Below, in pieces: positions 22,596-33,784 of a stretch of DNA of 64,000 nt. The notes under the pieces are model-generated. The model was not told where the DNA came from, searched no databases, and saw only the letters and a program-made list of their open reading frames with translations. The stretch is from contig NC_081841.1 in assembly GCF_963259705.1 (NCBI RefSeq), positions 28,571,244 to 28,635,243 of the forward strand, written 5' to 3'. Made by a program: the position numbers and the translations under genes. This stretch comes from Myotis daubentonii (Eukaryota > Chordata > Mammalia > Chiroptera > Vespertilionidae). How positions within the stretch are numbered: position 1 is the stretch's first letter; every line of letters starts with the position of its first letter.

Positions 22596-23829
22596 TAGGA
22601 ATTTGGGAGGCAATTAAAAGTTAAAAAGGCATTTTAAATCTTCAAAACCTTTGGCCTAGTTAAAATGGAAAATAGGAAGATTTCATTTTAATCACAATAC
22701 TGTATATTTTATTATCAATTCAGAGTTAATAAAAATTTATTTAACCACATCAGCTCTTCATTTTATTGGGAGGAATGGAGGGAGGGAGGGAGGAAGGGAA
22801 GGAGGAAGGGAGGGAGGGTTTCTGGGAGGGAGAATTATGCACAGCTACTGAATGCTTCACCTAAAAAAGAAAAAAAAAAGCCTTCGAAAATGGAACCCTC
22901 TTAAAAGTAAAGTACTACACTTAGTTCTTAGGGTTTTGTAAAGAGGGAAGAAGGAGAGTTCAAAAATGAAACAAGTTTCTTTACTGAGGAGAAGCTGGAG
23001 CACAAACTGCTGTACAAGGTTGAGGAGAAGCGACTTGGCACCATCAGTCACAGGGCTGTGCAGAAGTCAAAGTGAGGACCAAGTGCGGCAGCATTCCTGC
23101 TGTTTGTTCTGGAACCGTGGTCTGAAGCAGAGCATATGGAAAACTGAGAAAATTTCCTTTCTAAACAGTTTCGATCAGGCTCCCGAGTGAAGTCTTGTTT
23201 CTCTAATTCCATTCTACCACCAGACTATTCTATTTTCATTTAGGAAAAACAATAAAACTTACTTGTAACTAAGGAGCAGTCCCAGCATGCAGTTCCTGCT
23301 GGGAAAACAGCATTGGAGCCCATCAACTGGGGGAGTTTTGTGCTCACTTCCAAGCACTGATGGCCAGGCTGCTAATTAGTATTTCTCAGAGGAGGAAGCC
23401 CATCCCTTTTTTGGATTATGTATTCTCTACCATAGCACCAGTATTTCTACTAGTAACTAAGAACTGGGGTATATTTCACTGTTGGTTTCCTTTTTTGGGA
23501 GACTAATACTGTGTCTTGATTATAAGTTAGGTATGTTTACTCATTCAAGAAATGCCAATGGAAAACATATTGCCCATTGTGAATAAAAATAATGCACTCG
23601 AAATTAGTTTCCCCGTTTGACTAATAAGCTTGACTTTATCTATGCAGACTGTTTCTCCACATATCCATGTTGCCTAACTGCTTGTACTTTGAAACCAATG
23701 AATAAATAAGGAAAGGGCAAGAGTAGAACTGCCGAATAAAGTCGACCCTTCTATCTGAGAATTGAACTATAACTTAATTTGATCTAATTAGCTGAGCTAA
23801 TCAATCACTAAGTCTAAATTGAGCTCAAA
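22596..23829. other. Unique sequence with a purine-rich tract
   Basis: A GGGA/GGAA-rich low-complexity tract covers 22767-22819. Otherwise unique-looking. A 74-codon plus frame at 22966-23190 is not convincing. Confidence 0.4.
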
Positions 23830-24008
23830 GTTTTTTGTGTGAATCATAATTATCTAGGGGGATTGTTTAGACAACAGTCTTGGGCATCATCCTTGGAGGT
23901 TTTAATTCAGTGAATCTGTGGTGAAACCCAAGAATCTGCATTTTAATAAGTATTACTAATGATATAGCCTCAGGTGGTTCTTGGCCCAAACTCTGAGAAA
24001 CAATGATA
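23830..24008 (+). mobile_element. MER20-like hAT-Charlie relic (approximate)
   Basis: Segments 'gaggttttaattcagtgaat', 'aacccaagaatctgcatttt' and 'ccaaactctgagaaaca' follow MER20 order near its right end. The left terminus is too decayed to place. Confidence 0.6.
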
Positions 24009-24284
24009 AAATGATGCCCGAATTATTTGAATTCACTGGAGACTAATCAGGATACTATGAGGAAACAAAGCTTCACCTTGCTCCTCAGGGAAGAGAAGCC
24101 ATAGAGCAGGGAAACTGAGGGAGAGAGGGGACCGGGAGGAAATGAAGTTGGCGGAATGTCTGTGGTATTGACTGCTATAATCATGCGTCCTGGGAAATGT
24201 AATGAAAACTTTCTCTTACTGTTAGAAAATATTATCCATTGTCTGTTTAGGACTGTGGACCTCACATAGTTTGTAGGGCAGAGG

Positions 24285-24530
24285 GGCCAAGATCATGCAC
24301 ACGGGGACCAGACTGTCTAGGTTTAACTCTTGGTTCTGCCACTTTTTAGCTGTATGGTTTTGAGAAGGTTACTTAATCTCTAAGTGCCTCTGTTTCCTGT
24401 CTATAAAATAGAAATAATAATAGTACTTATCCCATAGAATTATTGTGAGGATCTCATGGGGGAATATAAGTGAAACTGCTCAGAACAGTGCCTGGCCCAG
24501 AGTAAGTGCTAGATAAAAGTTAGCTATTAG
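24285..24530 (+). mobile_element. MIR SINE, nearly full length
   Basis: Clear MIR from head to tail: 'agactgtctaggtttaactc', 'ggttctgccactttttagct', 'gtgcctctgtttcctgtcta', 'ataataatagtacttatccc', 'gaacagtgcctggcccagag'. One of the best preserved ancient SINEs in the window. Confidence 0.88.
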
Positions 24531-25034
24531 TACTTTTCCAATTCAGTGCTTCCCTGGGAAGGAAAGGGGATGCGGATAGAGCTGGAAAATGAAGCAATGG
24601 AATGAGGTTATTGAGAACAACAACAAAAATAGAGCTTGTGAGCTCTTAAACTGTGCCAAGCCATTTTGTGATTAGACTTCAGTTACTTTAAGATGCCTCT
24701 AGCTTGTAAACTTGTCTGTGTTTGAACTTCTACATTTTCAGTATTTGTTTTTTATTTTGCTTTTGCTTTGCTTCTTGGGAAAGTCCTGTATGAAAAATTA
24801 CCACATTGACATAGAGGAATGAGTGCCCTAGAGCATGAATGAATTCTTGAACTTGAAGGGGTCCCTGAAATAAAATGTTGCCTATATGTACTTAAGTGCA
24901 TTTGTGTATAACAGGTAAAAAAATTTCCACACAAATTCTGTGAGAGTAGTGAGCCACCATATAGGTTAACAGTCATCCTCTGAGAGCCAGCTTACCTGTG
25001 GCCTCTTCCTGACCTCACTTTCTATGATGTAGGT

Positions 25035-25255
25035 GAGTGGTTCTCAACCAAGGGCAGTTTTCCCCCCTCCTTCTCTGGGGGCATTTGGTAATATCTTGAA
25101 ATGATGTAGTTGGTACTACTAGCGGATGCTATTGGAATTTGGTAGGTAGAGGCCAGGAAAGCTGCAAGAAAACAACAACCCTACAATGCACAGGACAGCC
25201 ACTTAAATAATTATCCAGTCTAAAGTATTAACAGTGTTGAGGCTGAGAAACCCAG
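25035..25255 (+). mobile_element. MER5A (hAT-Charlie MITE)
   Basis: Starts with a decayed terminus 'gagtggttctcaaccaaggg', continues 'gggggcatttggtaatatct', 'ggtagaggccaggaaagctg', 'cctacaatgcacaggacagc' and ends near 'gaggctgagaaaccc'. Ancient eutherian DNA transposon without coding capacity. Confidence 0.87.
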
Positions 25256-26016
25256 CCTTAGAGGAAATGTCAGTAGAAGGCCAGCTGGGCACTAGGGGCA
25301 GATCTGGTGAAGCTGGCACCCAGTGAGAAGTGGCAGAGTTGAGGACAAGGGAGACATGGCTCCTTTCATGCTGGGCTGCTTCTTTAACAGTAGCCTGGAC
25401 TTCCTGTACTGTAGTGCCATGCCAGATGCCGATGGCAGCTAATCTTTTATGTATAAAGGTACTCCCACCAACACTGTCTTTGGCTCTTCGTGACTTGGGT
25501 GCTATGGGGGTATACTTCTGTCATGTTGAGTCTTAACATTTACTCTACTTAAAGGTCAGATATTAGACTCACTTAAAATTTGGATGTTTGCATCATAAGC
25601 ACAGGCACATTTAAATTTCTTTTTATATAGCACAGACTTTATCAGGGGAGACATTTCCTCATTTGGGTAAGGGAGTCCCTATAATAATTAGCACTAATTG
25701 AGATCCAAGTAGGCTGTTTTAGTAAAAAGGCTGACAACTAAATCACTCAGGTGGTGACCTAGGGGACTAGTCTTGCGGATCCTAGTTTTGTCACTTGAAT
25801 GAAGAGGAGGGAGGCAGAATTGAATGAGATTGTTGAGTTAGTTTTCAGGAAGCATTAGATTTGTCTTAAATAGCACACTATTTATTCAGGCTAGATGCCA
25901 TGATCCAAACACACGCACGCACAAAGATACACACACATATACCTCTCAAAGAGAATCTGATCTTTACAATTATAAATAGAGAGCAAAGGGTCAGCAAGAT
26001 TATTCTGTAAATAATA
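25256..26016. other. No recognised feature
   Basis: Unique-looking sequence with a short alternating CA/CG-rich stretch at 25907-25942. Confidence 0.35.
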
Positions 26017-26018
26017 TA

Positions 26019-26144
26019 GGGTGTCCCAAAAATGTATGCACACACTTTGAATAATTATAAAAGCAGTATTTATTAAAATACATTTCATTTTCAAAATTGA
26101 GCTATCCACTGTTAAAGTGTGTACACATTTTTTGGAACACTCTC
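26019..26144. mobile_element. Mariner-type MITE, 126 bp
   Basis: Terminal inverted repeats of about 32 bp: 'gggtgtcccaaaaatgtatg' on the left against the complement of 'tacacattttttggaacact' on the right. Bordered by TA on both sides (26017-26018 and 26145-26146), the Tc1/mariner target. No transposase; an internal-deletion derivative. Confidence 0.87.
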
Positions 26145-26146
26145 TA

Positions 26147-29100
26147 TATAGGCTCTGTTTAGTAGCCTGGAAACAAAATCACACATTTCTCAGTCATGTC
26201 CGTACGGTGTCTTTGTTTGACTCCTACTTAACTTTTCTTCAGTTTCTCCATTATGAAAATGACCTAAATCTTTATTGTTTTCTGCTCTGTGAAAATTCTT
26301 CTATACCTTTGGAGAACTACTTTTGGAGGTGAGGTCAATGTCAGAGAGAGCTGTGAAGTTTAAAGAGATGTGGGTTCATCAGTTTTCTAGAGTTTTATCT
26401 TAGTTTTCAGAAAATAGAGTAAATGTGAGAGGAAGTTATTTAGATGAGAACATTTCTTCTAGATGGATCACAGATGAGAAAAAAAATCAATGAAAAAACT
26501 GGAGGAGTCAGGGTACTTGCTATGGAAAATAAGTTGTAAGACTTTGGCTTTGTTATATTGACCTAAGGAGTAGATGCCAATCAAAATTTGCAGGATTTTG
26601 ACAGCTCTCTAATATTTCTCATGAGAGTTCAGAGTAAGAAGTGATGTAATATTTCTCGAGAGTGCAGAGCAAGAAGTGGATGGTATGAGGGCAAGTTTTC
26701 CATACTCCAAGACAAATGTGGTTAATGCCAAAGCTACAAGAGCATCAGTAATCTCTGCCCTGTTCTTGTGATTTTTCCATGAGGAGAAAAAGCAAAGAAT
26801 TACCTGAGTTCTATTTCCAAGTTTGCCTCTCACTAACTGCCAAGAAGAAGGCATTATACTAGATGACATCTAAGTTCTCATTCAGGGCTAAGTTTCTATA
26901 AAACTTAACTTCAACACTTTTATGACAGAAGTTTCTATGAGAAATAGAGCAATATTTCTTTAATTTATATCCTTCTAACACTCAGTTCTGAACAATATCT
27001 CAAGCTCAGACCTTTTCCTGTCCAAATTCATCATTAGAATTAAATTGCTGCTAGTGAGTTCCAACCCTGAGTCTAAGATGCTGTCACTGGAGACAGTTGG
27101 ACACATCTCCTTTTGGTAAAACTAGGCCAGTGAGACCACTCATCAGGAGCCTATTTGCACAGTAGACCCATCAACTTTATGTATGCTCTGTCCAGAGAAG
27201 AAATTCTTGGAGAAGAGTGTTCTAGGCACCCAAACTTGCCCTAATCACTAGCCTTGGTAGTCAATGGAATTTAAATACATAAAACCTGTTTGTTTTTTTT
27301 TCTATTAGCATTTCCCCATGGGCATCACCAAAAGACCTACAAGTGCCTGGCTACTCTGCTTTGGTATTTGTGTGGCAGTGCAGAGTGCAAAATGGGTGAA
27401 CTCTTTGGCAGGGCACAAAACTGTGGCTTTGGTAAATTAAAAGCTTCAGAATGCAGACTCTAAAGGCTCTATAAGGAGCTCTGGAGATACCTAGAGGCTC
27501 CAACAAGGGTGTCTGGTAGTGATGGTATTTGCTTGGGGAGGTCTTGGGCACACTGCGAAGCTGGACCCTAGTAGTTGGTGGCCTCACTGTGGGTACTTGC
27601 TGCGCTCTGCCAGCTACTTCCTCTTTAGTGGCTTTTTAGGGAGTATGTGTGTGGGGGGAGGTGGGACATAATAATTGGTACTCCACATGGGTGGAGAAAG
27701 CTCTTCCATGAAAACACATTCAATTCTGCCTCCCTCTTCTTCATTTGACAAAACTAGGCCACCCAGGGTAGGGCAGGTGCTCCAAGAATCAGAGGTCCAG
27801 GGGGAGTTGGACAAACATAGTGTATATCTGAAAATGTGACTTCATTTTCACCCTTGTTTTCACTCTCCCTCCACTACCTAACACCTCAACTCCTCTCTCT
27901 GGCCACCCCCTGTCAGAGTGACATCTCATGGGAAGTCTGAGTAGAACAGAGCTAAACCAGCTACAATGCTGGATACTGCAATGTTTTTAAGTAATTCTTT
28001 CATGAAAGTTAGAAATAGAAATGATATTTTGGGGTCTGGGGTAATTTGATGGTAAATTTGTGATGATAATGGTAACAATGCAGGGAAAATGCAAAAAGAA
28101 GCATTGGAATGAAGTATTCTGGAACATGGACATGAGTAGAGCAGATAATGGGAAAAGAGACATTGAGTTCTGATGCTATGATGAGCTTTCCATACCATCA
28201 CATCAAGGGACCAGGACTGGTTTCACAGGTCTAGATCCTGTGCAGGTTCACAGGGCCCTGTGCTCAGACAGACCCTGCATTTGGTTTATTGCTCAGCTGC
28301 TGCAATCTTGAATATCTTACTACATTTATTTTTGAACTTGTGTTTGTAAGTGAAGTTCAATGGGACCATAGAGCATGCATGTGAACAGAGGAGTGCACGT
28401 AATACGTGCCTGCCATTCCTTGGCACCCCATTTGCATATAGCATTCACGATGAAGCAGAAGCACAGAATTCTAGTGAGCCCCGGTGTGTAGAGGTTCAGT
28501 GAGACTCAAAGAAAGTACAAGGCAAGCCTGTCATGTTTATGACCGAGTAAGCAGGGGTGCTGACAGTCCTGAGAGGCCATGCTTCCCCTTTGAATCAGAA
28601 TCTACTTTGAATGCAGAAGGAAGACAGTGGCATTCTAAGAAACACAACTGACCAAAGCACCCTGTCAGATCATGTCTTGCTTGTATGTAACTTTCCTGTG
28701 TTAGTCAACCACTTACACTGAAAATTCTGACATGGAAGAAAAGGGAAAGAAAGGACAACCTTTCAGTCCTTCCATACTCATTGATAAATCCAGGGTAGAA
28801 TGCGTGTGTATCAAGAAGTGAAATAAAAACACTTGAGTTAGTTTCTGCAGCGTTTCCATTGTTCTGGTAAGAATAACATACATCTGCATCTACAGGCTAC
28901 AAAATATAATTGTGCAATTTTGATGATTCTGCATGTGAGTTAAATGATCTTACATTTACATTTAAAACTGGCATTGTATAATATAGAGGAAATATAGAGG
29001 TAATATTCAGGTTAATTTTAACTTTTTAATTTTCCTTTTCTTGGAATCATTTAAATAGCAAAAACTAAAAAAAATCATTCAACAAACCCCCAAACAACAA

Positions 29101-29264
29101 AACTACCGTGACAAGTTAGAGGAAGGCCAGAGATGAAGGAAATAAAAGTATAATGTTAGAGTGTTTATAGTGGCAATTGTTTCCCTGCTGTTGAAGCAGG
29201 GGTGCCACATTATCATTTTTCATTGGGTTCTTCAAATAATATATTCAGTCCTGAAGGGCGTGGT
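26147..29264. other. Largely unique non-coding sequence
   Basis: No transposon family recognised over about 3.1 kb apart from a short direct duplication near 26.6 kb. The 66-91-codon frames, mostly on the minus strand, lack domains and credible splice context. Confidence 0.4.
26610..26682. repeat. Two-copy tandem duplication, about 37 bp unit
   Basis: 'taatatttctcatgagag...' (26610-26646) is followed at once by 'taatatttctcgagagtg...' (26647-26682), about 85% alike over the unit. Probably replication slippage. Confidence 0.75.
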
Positions 29265-29655
29265 ATTGCCTTGCTAGGGCTGCTATAACAAAATGCCAGA
29301 CAGTGTGACTTAGTCAACAGACATTTATTTTCTTGAGGCTAAAAGTTCAAGATGAAGGTGCTTTCAGGGTTGGTTTTCTCTGAGGCCTCTCTCCTTGGCT
29401 TGCAGATGGTTCCCCCTGGCTGCCTCTCCACATAGTCCTCCCTCTGTGCATGTGCACCCCTGGTATCTCTTTGTGTGTCCCCATTCCCTCTTTCTATCAG
29501 GACAGCAGTTAGGTTGGATTAGGGTCCACCCATATGGATCTTAAACGCTTCTTTAAAGCCCCCATCTCCACATCCAATAACATCCTGAGATACTGGGAGT
29601 TAAGCCTTGAACATAGGAATTTTGAGGTGATGCAATTCAATTTATAACTAGACTT
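29265..29655 (-). mobile_element. MaLR (MLT1/MST-like) solo LTR relic
   Basis: Reverse complement of an ERVL-MaLR LTR: 'ctgctataacaaaatgccag', 'ggcctctctccttggcttgc', 'ttggattagggtccaccc', 'aggaattttgaggtgatgca'. An AATAAA-like polyadenylation signal appears as 'catttatttt' near 29322. Internal retroviral sequence is absent. The exact subfamily was not determined. Confidence 0.65.
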
Positions 29656-30089
29656 TTCAATGGTACGAGCCAATACATTCCTTTTTTCTTTATGTCAAGT
29701 GCGTTGGAGGGCCTGCAGCTGGTGTATTAAATTAAGAATATGCAGATGATGACCTGCTTGATTGAGGAGGTACAAGCTGCCCACATGGAGTTGGTAGGTG
29801 TCTCCTTTAGTATCCAAGCTCTCATTTGGGAGAAGTGAAAACCCTTGGGTCATTTTGATTAAAGGTACAATTTCAGTACACTCACTTAAAGGAAACAAAG
29901 TCACATGACTTATTAGAGATCCCAGAAACAGGGTGGGGCAGGGTTGGTTGGTGCAGTGTGCCCAGGGAAGGGTAGTCCTTCATCCTAGGTCATGATAGAG
30001 CAGGAGATAGAAAGCAGGGTAGCAAGAACCTATTACTTATAAGCTGGTTGGGATAGAAGTTACTAACTTTTATTGGGCCCAACTGTACA
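29656..30089. other. No recognised feature
   Basis: Unique-looking; a 69-codon minus frame at 29695-29904 is unsupported. Confidence 0.35.
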
Positions 30090-30100
30090 TAGTTATTTTA

Positions 30101-30555
30101 TTTTTATTTTTTAAATATAGTTTTATTGATTTCAGAGAAGAAGGGAGAGGGAGAGAGAGATAGAAGCATCGCTCTAACCGGTTTGGCTCAGTGGATAGAG
30201 CGTCGGCCTGTGGACTAAAGGGTCCCAGGTTCGATTCCGGTCAAGGGCATATACCTTAGTTGCGGGCACATTCCCAGTAGGAAGTGTACAGGAGGCGGCT
30301 GACCGATGTTTCTCTCTCATCGATGTTTCTGACTCTCTATCCCTCTCTCTTCCTCTCTATAAAAAATCAATAAAATATGTTTAAAAAAAAAAAAGAAGCA
30401 TCAATGAGAGAGAATCATTGATTGGCTGCCTACTGCATGCACCCTTCTGGGGATCAAACCTGCAACCTGGGCATGTGCCCTTGACTGGAATTGAACCCGG
30501 GACCCTTCAGTCCGCAGGTTGACACTCTATCCACTGAGCCAAACTGGATAGGGTG
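30101..30555 (-). mobile_element. Ves SINE (outer) split by a second SINE
   Basis: Minus-strand Ves SINE in two parts, 30101-30170 and 30394-30555, with its tRNA-like head at the right ('tccactgagccaaactggat'). Its own target duplication is 30090-30100 and 30556-30566 with one mismatch. The second SINE at 30171-30393 lies in its body. Confidence 0.9.
30171..30393 (+). mobile_element. Ves SINE (inner), opposite orientation
   Basis: Complete SINE with A box TGGCTCAGTGG (30184-30194), B box GGTTCGATTCC (30228-30238), CT-rich body and A tail. Perfect 9-bp duplication agaagcatc at 30162-30170 and 30394-30402, inside the outer SINE. The opposed copies can form a long hairpin when transcribed. Confidence 0.95.
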
Positions 30556-30567
30556 TGGTTATTTTAA

Positions 30568-30912
30568 AAAAGTAAAAAATCTGTGCTACATATACACAAT
30601 GGAATACTACTTGGCCATAAAGAGGAATGAAATCTTTTGTGACTGCATGTCTGGACCTAGACGGTATTATGCTAAATGAAATGTCAGGGAAAGACAAATA
30701 CCATATGATTTCACTTATATGTGGAATCTAATGAACAAAATAAACTGACAAAATAGAAACAGACTCATAGATAAAGGGAACAGATTGACTCTTGTCAGAG
30801 TGGAGAGAGGGTTTTGGGGCTGGGTGAAAAAATGAAGGGATTAAGACGTACAAATTAGCAGTTGCAGAATGGTCACAGAGGTGTGGGTTGCAGCATGGGG
30901 AATATAGCCAGT
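30568..30912 (+). mobile_element. L1 ORF2 end and 3' UTR fragment
   Basis: 'acacaatggaatactacttg', 'ggtattatgctaaatgaaat', 'atttcacttatatgtggaat' and 'gcagcatggggaatatagcc' are the standard L1 3' order. Frames are disrupted. Starts close to the right end of the SINE pair. Confidence 0.85.
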
Positions 30913-31549
30913 TGTCATGGTGGCTGTGTGTGGGGCCAGGTGGGTGCCTGAGGTATCAGTGGGGAAGGTAGGGGACCACATTGTGAAGTGCGTGGTTCTC
31001 TGGCCACTCTGCTGTGCATCTGAAGTTGATGCAGAATGGTATTGAATGTGAACTGTAATTGAAAATGTAAAAGAAAAGAATATGAAAATGGAACCAAAAA
31101 CAACAGGTGCCTTGGGAAAACCAAAGTAGGAACTTGTGGTAGAATCCTAAACTGAAGTTCTTATCTAAATGTAGACTGTGGTGTGAGCAGTGTTGTTGTA
31201 CTGTCAAATTCCCAGGCAGCAATTCAAAATAGCTGTTTTCTCATCACATCAAGTTAGGCTGTGTGTTTATTTGTTGTTGTTGTTTTGGGGGGTCTCATCA
31301 TTTAGAATTTGAGTCTAATTGAGACTGCTTCCCAAGTGCAGCCTCTCAGCTCTCTCCTCAGTCCTCTGCTCTCCGTGACCAAATATTGGTAATGCTCTTA
31401 AGAGACTTCAAAATGGGGGAAGAGGGACAGATGAAGTTGCCGCGAAGTGCAGCAGGTGCTTATGAAAATATACCTTCACACTTTGTGCTTGAAGCTCCAA
31501 AAAATCAGTAGCAGTGGAGATCAGGTGTCAGTCCCTTCATTTTCATAGA
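30913..31549. other. No recognised feature
   Basis: Unique-looking sequence; the overlapping 69- and 88-codon minus frames are unsupported. Confidence 0.35.
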
Positions 31550-31554
31550 TGACA

Positions 31555-31770
31555 CAGACAGCAGTATGGTGACCACCAGAGGGAAGGGGGTCAGAGGAGG
31601 TAGAGGAGGAAAAAGGGGTGATAAATTGTGATAGAAGGAGACTTGACTTGGATGGTAAACACATACAGTGCAATATACAGATGATGTATTATAGAATTGT
31701 ACACCTGAAACCTATATAGTTTTATTAACCAGTGTCACCCCAATAAAGTTAACAAACAAATAAATAAAGC
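31555..31770 (+). mobile_element. L1 3' end (approximate)
   Basis: 'gtgaccaccagagggaagg', 'gatgtattatagaattgtac' and 'ccagtgtcaccccaataaag' match the last part of an L1 3' UTR, followed by an A-rich tail 'aacaaacaaataaataaa'. Confidence 0.8.
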
Positions 31771-33272
31771 AAGCTGGGGGAAATAAAATTAAATCCAGAT
31801 AGCTTGGAAAGCAAATACTAGAACTCACTTTTCTGATGCTTAGAATTCTTTCCACACTACTCAATGGTATTTACCTAAATTGTCTATAGTACAGAAATGA
31901 AGGATATAATTTTGATCCCTGAATTAACTTAAATGTTTGATAAAAAACACCTCTCCAGTAGTCTTTGATTGCATTTTTTTTTAAAACAAGAATCATTTGA
32001 ATGAAATATGCACCGATATACCAAGATTCCTAGCTAAATTCAACCTAGCAAAATATGTGCTATAGGAGAGTGTTTTCTCATTTTTAAACAACTTTAAAAA
32101 AATATAGAAGTAATACAAATAAGTGCATTTCTCATTCAGGAAAAATCACAAACGCTACAATCTAAACTGAGATCTTTGTAGATGTGACTTCAATTACAGT
32201 ATGTGCGGGGTAATCAATAATTATAGATGGCAACTTCTCTAAGGCAATATTGGGCTTCTGAACCAGGATTGAGATTTGAAATTTAGAACACCCTCTACCC
32301 ATCCCTGGAGTCAATTCCAGATGCACGACATAGGCTTTGGTCTCAAGAACGAACAGGGAGCAGGAAAACACAACTTTACTTGCATGATTTTCTAAAGAGG
32401 AATCACGTACAGGGTGGGTGGATATTTTTTATTTATTGAATGTTCTCAGCATTTCTCATTGGTGTCTCTAAGCAGCCGAACTAAGATCAATAGAAAGGCA
32501 TAAAGTTGCAAGATGGGAATGAAAAATGAGATTAAGAGTAATGCTTGTAAAAATGCAAAGATACCTGCATGAGAGACAGTGCAGGCTACGTGACCCGGAC
32601 TCACTCAAGCTATCCTCTCTTTTGCACGACAGCGCTTATGCTGTGGCTTCTTTGAAAGAGCCCTTTCCAAAGTGTGGAGAAATAGAAGACATTCTGGAGA
32701 TTGACACGGTGGCAGAGAGCATGTGATTTCAAGGGAAATAGCCATTTGGTAAAAGCTGTTTTGAATAGCCATCACTATAAAGAAATGTGGCCATTTTTGG
32801 ATTGGTTCTTGTTTTTCACAAATATGTTAATTCAACCAAATGAATGTTTTCATTCAAAATAGTCACCTTGGCAACACATGTATTACAAAACAGTAGTCAT
32901 TGCTTAAAACAACTTTGGGATTGCTTTTATTCTTTCGGTATTATACAGAGCTAATAAATGTGACCTGTTTGCTGAGTTTTGGAACTGGCCTGTGCCAAGT
33001 TTGGTGAATAAATCCATGATTTAAGCAAATAATTTTTCTCTTTCTATCTCTGTCTCTCTGTCTCTTTTTACTTTTTTTCTTTTACAATTTATAATCAAAC
33101 ACGGAGAATCAATATAAACTAATGGGATTGATTTTCCTGTATGGTTTATAAAATGATGCTGAAGGTTTAAGAAAGAGTTTGAACAATGACAACATCATAA
33201 ATAGAATCTCCCAAGGTGGCTATTCTGAAGGGTCCAATATTCAAGTACGTTTGGTTATGTTTGTAAACACAT

Positions 33273-33276
<4 letters not shown>
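31771..33276. other. No recognised feature
   Basis: AT-rich unique sequence. A plus frame at 32526-32726 (66 codons) has no recognisable domain. Confidence 0.4.

Positions 33277-33337
<61 letters not shown>
33277..33337. repeat. (AG)n microsatellite
   Basis: Uninterrupted AG dinucleotides for about 61 bp. Chance frames through it give poly-Leu-Ser, not a protein. Confidence 0.98.
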
Positions 33338-33344
<7 letters not shown>

Positions 33345-33718
33345 TATACAGATTGCAGTATTTTCAAGTGCCTTGGATGTATAAAAAAAGACCTTTATTT
33401 TATATAACTCAACTAAGTATATATTCAAAGACACCATTACTCCTTGCTTATAAACAACACAATCTAAGTCAGTTCTGAGTTTCCTTTATTTCTGGTTTAA
33501 ACTCCATTAAGCTATAATTTCTCCCTTTTCCTGGGACTGATCTAAACTGTAATGTTTTCACAGTCTCACAGCAATAGTGAAGAGATAGTATCTACTCCTT
33601 GGTCTTTGCTTGTCCTGCACTGGTTTCTCCTGAGATATACAATTCACCCATTTGGTCCTTCATGCTGCTTCCTGCTTCTGTGGCCTTTATCATGATTGCA
33701 AGGCACACTGGGGCACTT

Positions 33719-33719
<1 letters not shown>

Positions 33720-33774
<55 letters not shown>

Positions 33775-33784
33775 CCTCCCTCCC
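33720..33784. repeat. (TC)n microsatellite with CCCT extension
   Basis: About 51 bp of uninterrupted TC followed by CCCT repeats. ORFs across it on both strands are artefacts of the repeat. Confidence 0.98.

Noticed and set aside
22966..23190. Possible processed pseudogene with a charged frame
   Set aside because: No A tail, target duplication or recognisable protein.
32526..32726. 66-codon charged plus frame
   Set aside because: Short, single frame with no splice or promoter context and no domain.
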